A stretch of DNA of 64,000 bases from Poteriospumella lacustris (taxonomy: Eukaryota > Sar > Chrysophyceae > Chromulinales > Dinobryaceae): positions 62,001-126,000 of the forward strand of contig SMOI01000049.1 in the NCBI GenBank assembly GCA_008000375.1, in the 5' to 3' direction. A model generated the notes under the pieces. That model had not been told where the DNA came from and did no database searches. It saw nothing but the letters and a program-made list of their open reading frames with translations. Position 1 is the first letter of the stretch. Every line of letters starts with the position of its first letter. The translations under genes and the position numbers were made by a program. This document shows positions 23,847 through 34,392 of this stretch, piece by piece.

Positions 23847-24184
23847 TGCGAACAAGAATTGGACACTCAGAGAATATCAACAACCAACTTTGCGTTGAAA
23901 GGTAAATAGCAAATAAATTGTTTTCAGGTGGATGTTTAATTAATAGGTATTTTTATCAGTTGCTGACACGAGTGCCTGTGGGGTGCCATGCACTTAAGAT
24001 CCAAGTACATAGGTTCTATTTTCGTTATATCTATAGTATCGAAAAACTCCATAATGTAAGTACGGATAACCTCTCCACCAGCATGCACCAACCCACAACT
24101 GATCAATTGATGATGGAGTGATGGATCTTCCGTGGACCTGAACGATGCACAGTGAATACTGTTACAATTTGAAAGCTGGAAAAT
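23847..24184. other. divergent promoter region between the deacylase and mevalonate kinase
   Basis: A 338-bp AT-rich gap between two start codons on opposite strands. It presumably contains both promoters; I see no distinct motif. Confidence 0.6.
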
Positions 24185-25661
24185 ATGAGTAGAAGAGTTA
24201 TTGTTTCAAAAGCGTCAGCCCCAGGGAAAGCGATTCTGTTCGGCGAGCAAGCCGTGGTTCACGGAGCAACGGCCATAGCTGCAGCCTTATCGGATTTGCG
24301 AATCGAAGTCGACATGGTTTGTAAAACCGAGTTCTTCTCTCCGTTCTCTTCACTTAGTTTCTTCTTATCTTAGGTATTGGAGGATATTGATGGAAAAGAC
24401 GAAGTTGTGGTGACGTTTGAAGATTTGGTTTTGGAATCGCAAGAAAAGGCCCGAATCACAGTTCCTTTTCCATATCTCACCAGTTTGATGCCAATCGGCG
24501 AAGGTAAATCGTTATAAACTTGTCGAAGGCCCATTACTCATGCACTTTTCATTTCTAGATGTGAGCATCGACTCGGCCTTTGTCCCTGATGTGGAACTGC
24601 AAAGTAAACTCCAAGAAGCATTTTCATCGTACCCAGGAAATGTTGCATCAGGCCTCATCACTATTTCTTTCTTTACTGCGTATATCCTTTTACCATGTAT
24701 CGAGAGCGATTTTTCTTCGTGTCATCGACAATTGAGGGTCAGTATTCAATCGAAAGGACTTCCAATTGGAGCTGGGTTAGGTTCATCAGCCGCCTTTTCA
24801 GTTGCGGCCAGTGCCGCTGCTTTTCAGCTTGTCACGAAATTAAAGGAGGCCCCTGGCGAGACTGTAGAATTAGATAACGAGATGATCGAGAGAATAAATG
24901 GGTGGGCGTATTCCGGGGAAATTCTTATGCATGGAAACCCTAGTGGGCTTGACAACACCACGTCCTCTTTTGGCGGTTTAGTTTCTTTCATCAAAGATCC
25001 AACGTTGGGAATTCAATTTTCCTCAGTCCCTTCGCCTCCAAAGATGCGAATTTTGCTGGTGAACACTCGCGTGCCTCGCAGCACACGACATTTGGTGGCG
25101 AATGTTACTGCTTTATATCACCAGCATCCTTCAATCGTTCGTCCGCTGTTTGACTCTATCTCGAATATCACGAAGAAATTTCAAGGTGATATCGAAAACC
25201 TGCGTAAGATGGATATCGGAACTGATGAGTACGAAGCGTCGTACAGAGTGTTCTACGAGAGCACGGTAAGACGACTCTTTGCACGCTGCTCTTCCCCTGA
25301 ATTTGCTCTTTCATCGTACCTATCAATTTTGAACAGGGCCTTCTCATGGATATGAACCATCACATACTCAACGCTATTGGTGTCGGTCATCCGGCGTTGA
25401 CGCAAGTCGTCGGAATTGCGGCAGGTGCAGATTGCCACGCCAAACTCACGGGCGCTGGCGGTGGGGGATGTGCGATTATTCTGCTGCCAATCGACGACAG
25501 TCACGCAAAAGAGGAGGAACTGGGCCACTTGCTCAGGTAAGCAAAATCGTAATCGTGATACAAAAATAGTTAGCGTGTATTTACTTGGCACTTGCAGGGC
25601 TGACGGGTTCGACGTCTTCGTTAGTGACATTGCTGGAAGCGGAGTTCAGTGGCATGAGTGA
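24185..25661 (+). CDS. MVK: mevalonate kinase (GHMP kinase family)
   Basis: Five exons: 24185-24316, 24374-24503, 24559-25265, 25337-25536 and 25598-25661, with introns of 57, 55, 71 and 61 nt, joined in frame to 410 residues. It phosphorylates mevalonate at the 5-hydroxyl in the cytosolic isoprenoid pathway. Motifs in order are SAPGKAILFGEQAVVHG (N-terminal GHMP motif), PIGAGLGSSAAFS (phosphate-binding loop), HGNPSGLDN (catalytic region with Asp), NTRVPRSTR, DMNHHILNAIGVGH and KLTGAGGGGCAI (C-terminal GHMP motif). All match eukaryotic mevalonate kinase rather than phosphomevalonate kinase. The middle exon has a somewhat divergent stretch before the glycine loop but stays in frame. Confidence 0.95.
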
Positions 25662-25738
25662 ATCAAACATTCGCCGATGGCTCAAATCGTTGATAATCCT
25701 AACTACGCCCTAATTACTGCTTGCGTATATAATCATCG

Positions 25739-26206
25739 TCAAGGGTTTTGAGTGGCAAAGTTGCTGAGATTCTCATGAACCATTTGCCTTTCATGTCTGG
25801 ACGCCTTTTTCAACAGCCACAAGAGCTGCGATCTCGCCAAATGAAGCTGCTTTACTCTCTCTTTTGATGCTGTACTATTTTGAGCGATAAGTTCTAATTC
25901 TCTTATCCATATATCCAACTGCTTTTGAGCTTGGGCGATTTCAAACTTTGTTGTGGGTTCAATTCGGTCATTCGGTTCGTCAGTCTTTGACTTTTTGGAC
26001 GATCTTTTCTCATTATTTGTGGTCGATATCGACTTCGGCGCATTAGAAGCCACGAGAGATGCTTTCTTGTCCTCTTGCTTTCGTTTGAACTGAGCGATAG
26101 CCTGAATTTTCCAGGCTTCCGCCTTTTTAACCGCGACACGGAAATGGATTTTTTTCGTCGCTGGATTGAGTTCATCGTCCTTTTCGGCATTTGATATGGT
26201 GACCAT
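25739..26206 (-). CDS. small Lys-rich coiled-coil protein, unknown function
   Basis: A 155-residue single exon starting at MVTISNAEKDDEL, the first ATG after a short unlikely extension. It has a basic N-terminal half (KKAEAWKIQAIAQFKRKQEDKK), a Ser/Lys-rich linker (KRSSKKSKTDEP) and a C-terminal helix likely to form a coiled coil (FEIAQAQKQLDIWIRELELIAQNS). I do not recognise the family. The composition suggests a nuclear or nucleic-acid-associated protein, but this is inference. It lies tail-to-tail with mevalonate kinase, the stop codons 77 bp apart. Confidence 0.55.
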   Translation of the reverse strand: MVTISNAEKDDELNPATKKIHFRVAVKKAEAWKIQAIAQFKRKQEDKKASLVASNAPKSISTTNNEKRSSKKSKTDEPNDRIEPTTKFEIAQAQKQLDIWIRELELIAQNSTASKERVKQLHLARSQLLWLLKKASRHERQMVHENLSNFATQNP

Positions 26207-26645
26207 TTTAAGTTGATGATAAGCAGTGTGTGGAACGTGTGTGAAAGAAAAATAAAAGACCCGACGACCGATATCCAGACATCCACAATCCACACACACA
26301 CGACAAGACTTGCGTCTCGTACTTTAAACGCTTTTGTACTTTTAACATTAATGAAAATAGGCATAAGATGCCAGTTCAAGTTTATGAATGTCCAATCAAA
26401 GTTAGGCGGTACTGCTTCAAGCTTCATCTATCGTGATCTACACTGGCTTCATGAAGGGTTTCATCCTAGAAACATGAGAAGAAACGGTCGCTTCTGCAGC
26501 CCAACTCTCCAACTTTGCAGTTGGCCTAACTAACTGTCTCTATCATCAACATGAACTCGTTAGCCTTGATTGATCACGCGGTCTGTGTAATACGAATATC
26601 ACACCTGATCATTAGTTTTGTCTCGGGTACTCAGTCTCATTAAAA
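26207..26645. other. divergent promoter region, small coiled-coil gene / DNAI2 copy 1
   Basis: 439 bp between opposite start codons. No recognisable coding sequence; a 106-codon plus-strand frame here has no support. This sequence does not match the region upstream of DNAI2 copy 2. Confidence 0.6.
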
Positions 26646-28725
26646 ATGGAGGTAAATTATCACCATGTTGTCAAGATAAACCCGGGATAAATGATTTATC
26701 AACTTCACCTGTTTGTTTTGTCCGCATTTGTAGTTGGCGCATATTTATGTGAAAAAGCGAAGGGAATTCGGCAAACACCCTAAGTTTGCGGCGGTGCCAG
26801 CGGAGATTTTGGAGAGCATTTCGTCCACAGATGCCTTCCAAGCGAATTACATCATGCGCAATCCGAGCATTGCTTGTTTCGACACTGCTCCTCATATGTA
26901 AGTCCGAACGAAGTTGCTACTGTCATGTCATTGCAGTCGTTCATCGTGTTGTTGCTATCTGTGTGTGTATAATGCGGTCGACAGGTCTGAACACGAGGCC
27001 AACACGGAGCGCCTTGTGACAAAGAGTTCGTCGATGCGCCATGTGGAAGGCGGTTGGCCGAAGGACGTCGATGCAACCGAGCAGAGCGATGTGTCTCGTT
27101 TTCGCAAGAAAGCGGAGAAAGATGACGAGTACAAGGGTGCTGTGAAGGCGCTGGGGCCGATTATCGCGAGATGCATGCGTCAGATCAACACGATCGACAT
27201 TTACCAGGAATATTTCGAAGGCGACCACGTGGATCACTCCTCGGAACCCCCAAGCGCGAAAGGTCTGGCCGTGTTTCGGGATCCAAATGAACCAAAGCGC
27301 ACGGCGACATCCATCAACTGGCATCCAGACCCAGCTGCACCCGCAAAGATCGCTGTGTCGTATTCGTCGTTGCAGTTTCAAGATACTCGTGGCCGCATTC
27401 CCCAGCAATCGTACATTTGGGACATTCTCAACCCGAACACCCCCGAGTCCGAGTTGCTACCGCCCTCTCCGTTGTGCTGCTTGCGCTTCAACCCAAAAAA
27501 TACCGACACGCTCATCGGCGGCTCGTACAACGGTCTCATCACGTTCTACGACTTGCGCAGATCTGGATCGAGTAATCCCACGGGAACGACGACGGCGGGA
27601 GCGAGTGGCGCTGGTGCAGCAAGCGGTGGAGCAGGCTTCAATGCGTCGACGTCGACGGCAACTGGCGCAAGCGGTCTTGGGTCGGGGAAAGAAGTGCTGC
27701 CCTTTTCGTGCTCAGTGATCGAGAAGTCCCATCACGACCCGGTGTACGATGTCTTTTGGATCAACTCAAAGACAGGCAATCAAGCGGTCTCTGTTTCGAC
27801 CGACGGCCAGATGTTGTGGTGGGACACTCGGCGGTTGTCAGAGCCGTCGGATTCGATCAAGTTGTCGATCGATTCGAAGGCGGTGAACGAAGTGGTGCTG
27901 GGCGGTTCGTCTCTGGAGTACAACAGCGAGGCCGGCCCCTCGAAGTATTTGGTGGGCACGGAGCAAGGAGTCGTTCTCTTGGTCAACTTGAAGAACCGCA
28001 AGCAAAACAACGGCATCACGGTGTTCGACCAGGGCCCTGGCAAGCACCACGGTCCCATTTATTCCATCCAGCGTAACCCAGCGAACTCCAAGTGCTTCTT
28101 GACCGTTGGCGACTGGACTGCGAAGATTTGGATGGAAGATCTGAAGACGCCCATCATGACCACGAAGTATCACCCCTCGTATCTTATGGCTGGTTGCTGG
28201 TCGCCAACCAGAGCAGGCGTGTTCTTCGTCACCCGCTACGACGGAGTGCTGGATATCTGGGACTACTTCTATCGCCAAAACGAAGTGGCGTACAGCCACA
28301 AAGTGGGAGACATCACATTATCGTCCATTGCAGTGCAAGGCACGATGCAAGCGGGTGGTAAGCTGGTGGCCATTGGTGATACCCAAGGAACAGTGTCGCT
28401 CTTGGAGCTGTGCGAGTCGCTGGCTCAGTCGCAAGCCAACGAACGCAAGGCCATCGATCTGATGTTCGAGCGCGAAATGAAGCAAGAGAAGAACCTGGAA
28501 GCAAGGGAGCGAGAACTGAAGCGCCTTCGCGCCGCGGAGAACGAAGGCAGAGCACGGGAAAACCAAGAGAAGAAAGATGCCAAGGACGAGAAGATGGAGG
28601 CGCTGCTGCGGAAGGTGGATGCCGATTTTCTCGCGATGATCAAGGAGGCAGAGGACGACGAGTCGAAGGCCGCGGAAGCGACGCCGATGGACGGAAACAA
28701 TCCAGATTTGAACGAGGAAAAGTAG
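26646..28725 (+). CDS. DNAI2: axonemal dynein intermediate chain 2 (outer arm), copy 1
   Basis: Exon 1 is only six bases (ATGGAG, 26646-26651), followed by exons 26734-26897 and 26985-28725 (introns of 82 and 87 nt), giving 636 residues. The N-terminus MELAHIYVKKRREFGKH matches DNAI2/IC69, and the second junction rebuilds the conserved SEHEANTE block, so an ATG at 26914 inside intron 2 is not the start. A WD40 propeller follows (SYIWDILNPNTPES, GGSYNGLITFYDLR, TDGQMLWWDTRRLSEPSD, GPIYSIQRNPANS, FLTVGDWTAKIW, GVLDIWDYFYR), then a charged C-terminal helix. It anchors outer dynein arms in cilia/flagella. From 26717 to the stop it is duplicated in inverted orientation at 28947-30955. Confidence 0.95.
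26717..28725 (+). repeat. 2,009-bp inverted duplication, left arm
   Basis: This arm matches 30955-28947 reversed, with equal length and no indel. All translated frames I compared on both strands are identical, so DNA identity is at or near 100 percent. The outer edge lies 17 bp before the 3' end of intron 1 and the inner edge is the last base of the stop codon. Confidence 0.93.
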
Positions 28726-28946
28726 AATTGTCATGTGTAACCATATAATTGTATCACTTGGTTTTAGTTGGATCTGTGGAGTAACAGTCAATGTAGAAAG
28801 CTCGAAAGTGCCTTACAGTCTCTTGGGATTCGGGGCAGACTGTCGACTAAATGGCGTTTCGGACGTTCTCAACTCCTCATCATACCCCTGATAACCGACA
28901 TTCTCAAACGACAAACAATTGCAAATTGAGTTACACAGTTGATACG
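28726..28946. other. 221-bp spacer between DNAI2 inverted copies
   Basis: Unique, AT-richer sequence between the two stop codons. It must hold the 3' ends and polyadenylation signals of both converging genes. The two halves are not similar to each other. Confidence 0.7.
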
Positions 28947-30955
28947 CTACTTTTCCTCGTTCAAATCTGGATTGTTTCCGTCCATCGGCGTCGCTTCCGC
29001 GGCCTTCGACTCGTCGTCCTCTGCCTCCTTGATCATCGCGAGAAAATCGGCATCCACCTTCCGCAGCAGCGCCTCCATCTTCTCGTCCTTGGCATCTTTC
29101 TTCTCTTGGTTTTCCCGTGCTCTGCCTTCGTTCTCCGCGGCGCGAAGGCGCTTCAGTTCTCGCTCCCTTGCTTCCAGGTTCTTCTCTTGCTTCATTTCGC
29201 GCTCGAACATCAGATCGATGGCCTTGCGTTCGTTGGCTTGCGACTGAGCCAGCGACTCGCACAGCTCCAAGAGCGACACTGTTCCTTGGGTATCACCAAT
29301 GGCCACCAGCTTACCACCCGCTTGCATCGTGCCTTGCACTGCAATGGACGATAATGTGATGTCTCCCACTTTGTGGCTGTACGCCACTTCGTTTTGGCGA
29401 TAGAAGTAGTCCCAGATATCCAGCACTCCGTCGTAGCGGGTGACGAAGAACACGCCTGCTCTGGTTGGCGACCAGCAACCAGCCATAAGATACGAGGGGT
29501 GATACTTCGTGGTCATGATGGGCGTCTTCAGATCTTCCATCCAAATCTTCGCAGTCCAGTCGCCAACGGTCAAGAAGCACTTGGAGTTCGCTGGGTTACG
29601 CTGGATGGAATAAATGGGACCGTGGTGCTTGCCAGGGCCCTGGTCGAACACCGTGATGCCGTTGTTTTGCTTGCGGTTCTTCAAGTTGACCAAGAGAACG
29701 ACTCCTTGCTCCGTGCCCACCAAATACTTCGAGGGGCCGGCCTCGCTGTTGTACTCCAGAGACGAACCGCCCAGCACCACTTCGTTCACCGCCTTCGAAT
29801 CGATCGACAACTTGATCGAATCCGACGGCTCTGACAACCGCCGAGTGTCCCACCACAACATCTGGCCGTCGGTCGAAACAGAGACCGCTTGATTGCCTGT
29901 CTTTGAGTTGATCCAAAAGACATCGTACACCGGGTCGTGATGGGACTTCTCGATCACTGAGCACGAAAAGGGCAGCACTTCTTTCCCCGACCCAAGACCG
30001 CTTGCGCCAGTTGCCGTCGACGTCGACGCATTGAAGCCTGCTCCACCGCTTGCTGCACCAGCGCCACTCGCTCCCGCCGTCGTCGTTCCCGTGGGATTAC
30101 TCGATCCAGATCTGCGCAAGTCGTAGAACGTGATGAGACCGTTGTACGAGCCGCCGATGAGCGTGTCGGTATTTTTTGGGTTGAAGCGCAAGCAGCACAA
30201 CGGAGAGGGCGGTAGCAACTCGGACTCGGGGGTGTTCGGGTTGAGAATGTCCCAAATGTACGATTGCTGGGGAATGCGGCCACGAGTATCTTGAAACTGC
30301 AACGACGAATACGACACAGCGATCTTTGCGGGTGCAGCTGGGTCTGGATGCCAGTTGATGGATGTCGCCGTGCGCTTTGGTTCATTTGGATCCCGAAACA
30401 CGGCCAGACCTTTCGCGCTTGGGGGTTCCGAGGAGTGATCCACGTGGTCGCCTTCGAAATATTCCTGGTAAATGTCGATCGTGTTGATCTGACGCATGCA
30501 TCTCGCGATAATCGGCCCCAGCGCCTTCACAGCACCCTTGTACTCGTCATCTTTCTCCGCTTTCTTGCGAAAACGAGACACATCGCTCTGCTCGGTTGCA
30601 TCGACGTCCTTCGGCCAACCGCCTTCCACATGGCGCATCGACGAACTCTTTGTCACAAGGCGCTCCGTGTTGGCCTCGTGTTCAGACCTGTCGACCGCAT
30701 TATACACACACAGATAGCAACAACACGATGAACGACTGCAATGACATGACAGTAGCAACTTCGTTCGGACTTACATATGAGGAGCAGTGTCGAAACAAGC
30801 AATGCTCGGATTGCGCATGATGTAATTCGCTTGGAAGGCATCTGTGGACGAAATGCTCTCCAAAATCTCCGCTGGCACCGCCGCAAACTTAGGGTGTTTG
30901 CCGAATTCCCTTCGCTTTTTCACATAAATATGCGCCAACTACAAATGCGGACAAA
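28947..30955 (-). repeat. 2,009-bp inverted duplication, right arm
   Basis: Mirror copy of 26717-28725. The flanks differ completely on both sides: intron 1 and the upstream region outside, the 3' flank inside. Confidence 0.93.
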
Positions 30956-31011
30956 CAGAAAGCACTTATTGACGCCATTCTATTGTGAGAGATGTCGAAC
31001 ATTACCTCCAT
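28947..31011 (-). CDS. DNAI2: axonemal dynein intermediate chain 2 (outer arm), copy 2
   Basis: Exon 1 is 31011-31006 (ATGGAG), then 30938-30775 and 30687-28947, with introns of 67 and 87 nt. It encodes the same 636-residue protein as copy 1. The first intron (GTAATG...) is different in sequence and length from that of copy 1 (GTAAAT..., 82 nt) until the last 17 bases, yet the six-base first exon is kept. Both copies therefore look intact and probably expressed from unrelated promoters. Neighbour: a possible small gene ends only 12 bp upstream of this start. Confidence 0.95.
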
Positions 31012-31023
31012 TTTTTCTCAAAT

Positions 31024-31294
31024 TCAATCAACTAGAAGCAATAGATTATCAGCCTGGATGAAAGCTACACCGCCGAGAAAGACTGCGTAGAGTGGGAGTT
31101 GGATGGTTTTTAGTCGGTCGAATCCAATGTCAATGTCACTAATGTCAAATGGGAAGCGATGAACTGTCTCCGCAGCGGCCGTTTCGCTTGTGGCTCTGCT
31201 GGCCGTGGACAAACGCTGGAATATATCTATTGCAATAGTACCATGTCCACTCACGTCTATGTACTTCAACCTCTTTTGCGGAGACAGCGGGCAT
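31024..31294 (-). CDS. possible small protein (71 aa) with C-terminal hydrophobic segment
   Basis: Tentative model: exon 31294-31271 (MPAVSAKE), a 55-nt intron (GTTGAA...TTCCAG), exon 31215-31024, ending in a hydrophobic stretch (LPLYAVFLGGVAF). The reading rests on one consistent splice pair of the size usual here and on a non-random amino-acid pattern (VHRFPFDISDIDIGFDRL). No family is recognised. It crowds the DNAI2 copy 2 promoter, which counts against it. Confidence 0.3.
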
Positions 31295-31460
31295 TGAAAA
31301 CAGAGAGTACTTAGTGTTTACTCACGAAGAGATGAGGCACAGAGAGAGAGAAATGATTTGAAGTATGTGCAAGAGTGTATACTGTTGAAGGACATCGTGA
31401 CATTTTGTTCACGAAATAAAACTAACTACCAAAGTTGGCATTCTCGTAAAACCGATGAAT

Positions 31461-32627
31461 TTACTTCCGGCCAAAATGACTGCTGTGATGGTGACCAGAC
31501 GAACTTCGGAGAATGGATCCTACCTGTTGGCGCTCGGAATCGGTCAGATCCGGGAACTTGATATCAAATTTAACACGAAGATCGCCCTTTGTTCTTGTTT
31601 TAGCGTTCGGCATTCCTTCGCCAGGAATGACCTTCACAGTTTCTGGAGTCACATGGCGGGCATCAATGTTGATTGTTCTTCCATCGAGCGATAGAACGGA
31701 CGCATGAACTCCAGTAAGAGCGTCATGCAACGACACAGGGCACTTATAAACGAGATCGTCGCCATGACGTTCGAAACGATCGTGGGGCTTGGTCTCCAAC
31801 GTAAACACAATGTCCGCAGGAATAATGCCAGGTAGTTCATCACCTTCCCTCTCATATGTAATTTTCGTCCCATCCTTCCATCCAGCCTTAATGTTGATTT
31901 CTTTGTCGACGGTGACGTTGGTGGTAGCGCCCGACGCATCTGCAATCTTTTTGCTGATTCTCATCTTCTTCACTCGGCCAGTGTACAAATCTTCCAAAGT
32001 AACCTTTAAAGGATAATGTACAGGATCAGCTTTACGCATCGCAGGTCCACCCGATCGTCCACCACTGCCGCCCATGTTGGCTCGCATGCCAGGCATCCCG
32101 CCCATACCACCCATACCAGGCATCCCGCCCATACCAGGCATCCCGCCCATACCAGGCATCCCGCCCATACCAGGCATTCCGCCCATACCACCCATCATGA
32201 AAGGAATTCCACCCATGCCTCCCATTCCACCAAATCCACCGTCTGCACCTTCCGCTTGAAAAGGATCACCGGTTCCGAAAAATGACTTGAAAATGTCCTC
32301 AGGATTGCTGCTGGAAAATCTAAAAGATCGACCTCCTCCAGGCATTCCTCCGCCGAAGTTGAACTGAGGCCCACCCTCGCCTGCTTCAGGCATTCCTCCC
32401 TTCAATCCTTCCTCGCCGACTTGGTCATAAATACGTTTCTTCTGCTCATCGGAGAGGACTTCAAAGGCTTCGCCAATCTCCTGAAACTTTTTCTGTGCAT
32501 CATCTTTCTTATCAGCGGGGCAACGGTCAGGATGCCATTTCAATGCTAGTTTCCGGTACGCTTTTTTGATATCTTCCTGGGAAGCATCTCGAGCAACGCC
32601 CAAAATTTTGTAATAATCCTTTCCCAT
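31461..32627 (-). CDS. class II DnaJ/Hsp40 co-chaperone (DNAJB1/Sis1 type)
   Basis: 388 residues in one exon; the ATG at 32627 is preferred because the frame upstream begins with GTG. The J domain ([16 protein letters not shown], with the HPD tripeptide in KWHPDRCP) is followed by a Gly/Phe region, an unusual Gly-Met-rich tract of GMGGMP units (about residues 128-180), and the two C-terminal client-binding beta domains ([48 protein letters not shown]). There is no zinc-finger region, so it is class II. It stimulates Hsp70 ATPase and delivers clients. A perfect heat-shock element lies about 150 bp upstream, so heat induction is likely. Confidence 0.93.
   Translation of the reverse strand: MGKDYYKILGVARDASQEDIKKAYRKLALKWHPDRCPADKKDDAQKKFQEIGEAFEVLSDEQKKRIYDQVGEEGLKGGMPEAGEGGPQFNFGGGMPGGGRSFRFSSSNPEDIFKSFFGTGDPFQAEGADGGFGGMGGMGGIPFMMGGMGGMPGMGGMPGMGGMPGMGGMPGMGGMGGMPGMRANMGGSGGRSGGPAMRKADPVHYPLKVTLEDLYTGRVKKMRISKKIADASGATTNVTVDKEINIKAGWKDGTKITYEREGDELPGIIPADIVFTLETKPHDRFERHGDDLVYKCPVSLHDALTGVHASVLSLDGRTINIDARHVTPETVKVIPGEGMPNAKTRTKGDLRVKFDIKFPDLTDSERQQVGSILRSSSGHHHSSHFGRK
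32086..32196. repeat. 18-bp tandem repeat encoding the GMGGMP tract of DnaJ
   Basis: Near-identical units of CCAGGCATCCCGCCCATA repeat in tandem within the DnaJ coding sequence, translating on the minus strand to GMGGMP. Unit length is a multiple of three, so copy-number change would keep the frame. Confidence 0.85.
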
Positions 32628-33093
32628 TTTCACAATGAAGTCTTCGTTGATTTCTTCGCAATAAACTCGACAATTGGTCTTTCGTAGTGTTATGATTGTG
32701 ACGTCCTTTCGTCATTGATTTTTCTTTCATGGGAAAGGCGGATCGAGGAATAAAATGGAAACTTCTGCGTCTGGAAGCTTCCAGAACAGAGGTGGAAAGG
32801 TCTGGTAGTTTGTGGGTTTGGGAATGGGACGCAAAGTCCCTAACGTACCCACCCCAGACTACAAGGACAATTTTGAGCCGACGTCATCGATTATACATTC
32901 TTTCTTCATTGTTTACAAAATACGCAGAGGATTGTATATGTATAAAAGATGGGCGCAGCCGCTCATACAGTGTACCGTAGTAAGTAACTACAGTTGATTC
33001 TGATATACGATCTTTGTTTTATAGTGTATGATATCGAATCGCATATGCATTGCGATACAATCACAATCAGTGTACAATCACACACTTCGAGCA
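32628..33093. other. DnaJ promoter and 3' flank of the membrane-protein gene
   Basis: 466 bp with no supported coding frame. Apart from the heat-shock element, it contains the AT-rich 3' flank of the upstream minus-strand gene (32880-33093). Confidence 0.6.
32773..32787. promoter_or_regulatory. heat-shock element upstream of DnaJ
   Basis: GGAAGCTTCCAGAAC is three contiguous alternating nGAAn/nTTCn pentamers, a perfect binding site for heat-shock factor. It sits 146-160 bp upstream of the DnaJ start codon on the minus strand, the expected place for HSF control. Confidence 0.8.
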
Positions 33094-34392
33094 TCAAGCC
33101 TTGAGGGAGTTCTCCTTGTGAACAGAGCGACTTCTCCACCCGAAGATGCGGAACATAGACCGAATTGGGGATAACATGAGTCGCTCTATTCCCACTTGCA
33201 TTTCTCCTTTTCTCCAGACCCATCTTATAAAACACGAAAAGAGACCAGAGAAAATGCCGACGACGATTTGCATCTTGCTGTGGGCGAGCGGGTTGACATG
33301 TTGCTCCATAAAGTGGGACACCATGTAGGCCATGACGATCCACATCCAATCACAGAAGAAATTCTCAAATGACCGCGAGAAGAAGAAGGCAAACCACGAC
33401 AACGAAATCCCAATGTTAATGCGAAGTAACACGTTTCGGAACTCTCGATCAAGAATGGCGTAGTGGTACAACATGTACACGGCGGCCGAACCCGAGCAAA
33501 GAAGCAAGCTGGAGAAAAATAATGCTTGAAAGAGAGGCTTTTTGTTTCGAATGAGTTGCTTCGCCTCCGCAGCTTGAGCATGCTTGAAATAGTAATTTAG
33601 ATATGCATATGCCAGCTGCCGGTTTTTCTTCGTCAGCATGAAAGGTGTGAGGCAAAGAACAGCAGTCCCAGTGCCCAGCAGAGCCATGATTATCTTCAGC
33701 CCATGCAAATACGCAAAAATTGCGACAACGAAAGCGACAAGGTACGGTAAAAACCAAACCGACGAAGCTAATAGCAGAAGAAGAATGTGATATCCCAGCT
33801 TTGCTGCTGCCTGTCGTCGGTCTCTTTCCCTGGTGTATACATTGCGAAAACTTGCGTGAAAATACGAGGTCTCCCCATAGGGATTCGTTGAACGGGCACA
33901 AATTGTTATGGGTTCGACAGCAATTTGCGTCATATGCCGTCCACCATATTCGTCCACAATCCAATTCGGATCAAGCCAGTTGTCTTTAATCGACTGAAAC
34001 TCCATCCATCTCGTTCCAACGACAGTTAAAGAATCCGGCAACGATAGGAAAAGCTCGGGTGCATGATCTGATACTTTTAGAAACTCCATATCCCCGCTAT
34101 GTCGGACAACTAAAGTCCTGCTTCCCCAGACAGGCGCACAATTAACTTTGGGAAGGTTGAACGGAACCAAACACAAAGCCGTCTGTACAACTGTTGGCAA
34201 TGTATGCTCTATATTTCGGAAGCAAACAAGAGTGTCACCTGTCACATTGGCAGAATAATCTTGAACATGCTGCGAAAACAGAGCTTTCACTGGATAATGG
34301 AGATGCACATTTTTGCTCTTCAACGCTTTACTGGCTGTCAACCACACAACTGCGACGAGAAACCAAACCTTTCCGAACTTAAGCCTGTCCAT
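33094..34392 (-). CDS. multi-pass membrane protein with luminal N-terminal domain, unknown
   Basis: 432 residues from the ATG at 34392, which begins a signal-peptide-like sequence (MDRLKFGKVWFLVAVVWLTA). The open frame extends upstream without an ATG, so an additional 5' exon is possible. A luminal/extracellular domain of about 190 residues (NVTGDTLVCFRNIEHTLP...) is followed by hydrophobic segments: LGYHILLLLLASSVWFLPYLVAFVVAIF, IIMALLGTGTAVLCLTPFM, LFQALFFSSLLLCSGSAAVYML, INIGISLSWFAFFF, WMWIVMAYMVSHF and IVVGIFSGLFSCFI. The tail is basic. I do not recognise the family; the layout (N-terminal ectodomain plus six or seven helices) resembles GOST/TMEM87-like or Wntless-like proteins, but this is topology only. 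Confidence 0.7.
   Translation of the reverse strand: MDRLKFGKVWFLVAVVWLTASKALKSKNVHLHYPVKALFSQHVQDYSANVTGDTLVCFRNIEHTLPTVVQTALCLVPFNLPKVNCAPVWGSRTLVVRHSGDMEFLKVSDHAPELFLSLPDSLTVVGTRWMEFQSIKDNWLDPNWIVDEYGGRHMTQIAVEPITICARSTNPYGETSYFHASFRNVYTRERDRRQAAAKLGYHILLLLLASSVWFLPYLVAFVVAIFAYLHGLKIIMALLGTGTAVLCLTPFMLTKKNRQLAYAYLNYYFKHAQAAEAKQLIRNKKPLFQALFFSSLLLCSGSAAVYMLYHYAILDREFRNVLLRINIGISLSWFAFFFSRSFENFFCDWMWIVMAYMVSHFMEQHVNPLAHSKMQIVVGIFSGLFSCFIRWVWRKGEMQVGIERLMLSPIRSMFRIFGWRSRSVHKENSLKA

Noticed and set aside
26914-28725. 603-aa DNAI2 frame starting at 26914
   Set aside because: Its first 24 residues read intron sequence. Splicing 26897 to 26985 restores the conserved H-M-S-E-H-E-A-N junction.
28726-28946. 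Hairpin-forming palindrome or transposon termini at the DNAI2 inverted repeat
   Set aside because: The spacer is unique, and there are no terminal repeats, target-site duplications or transposase; arm ends fall at gene borders.
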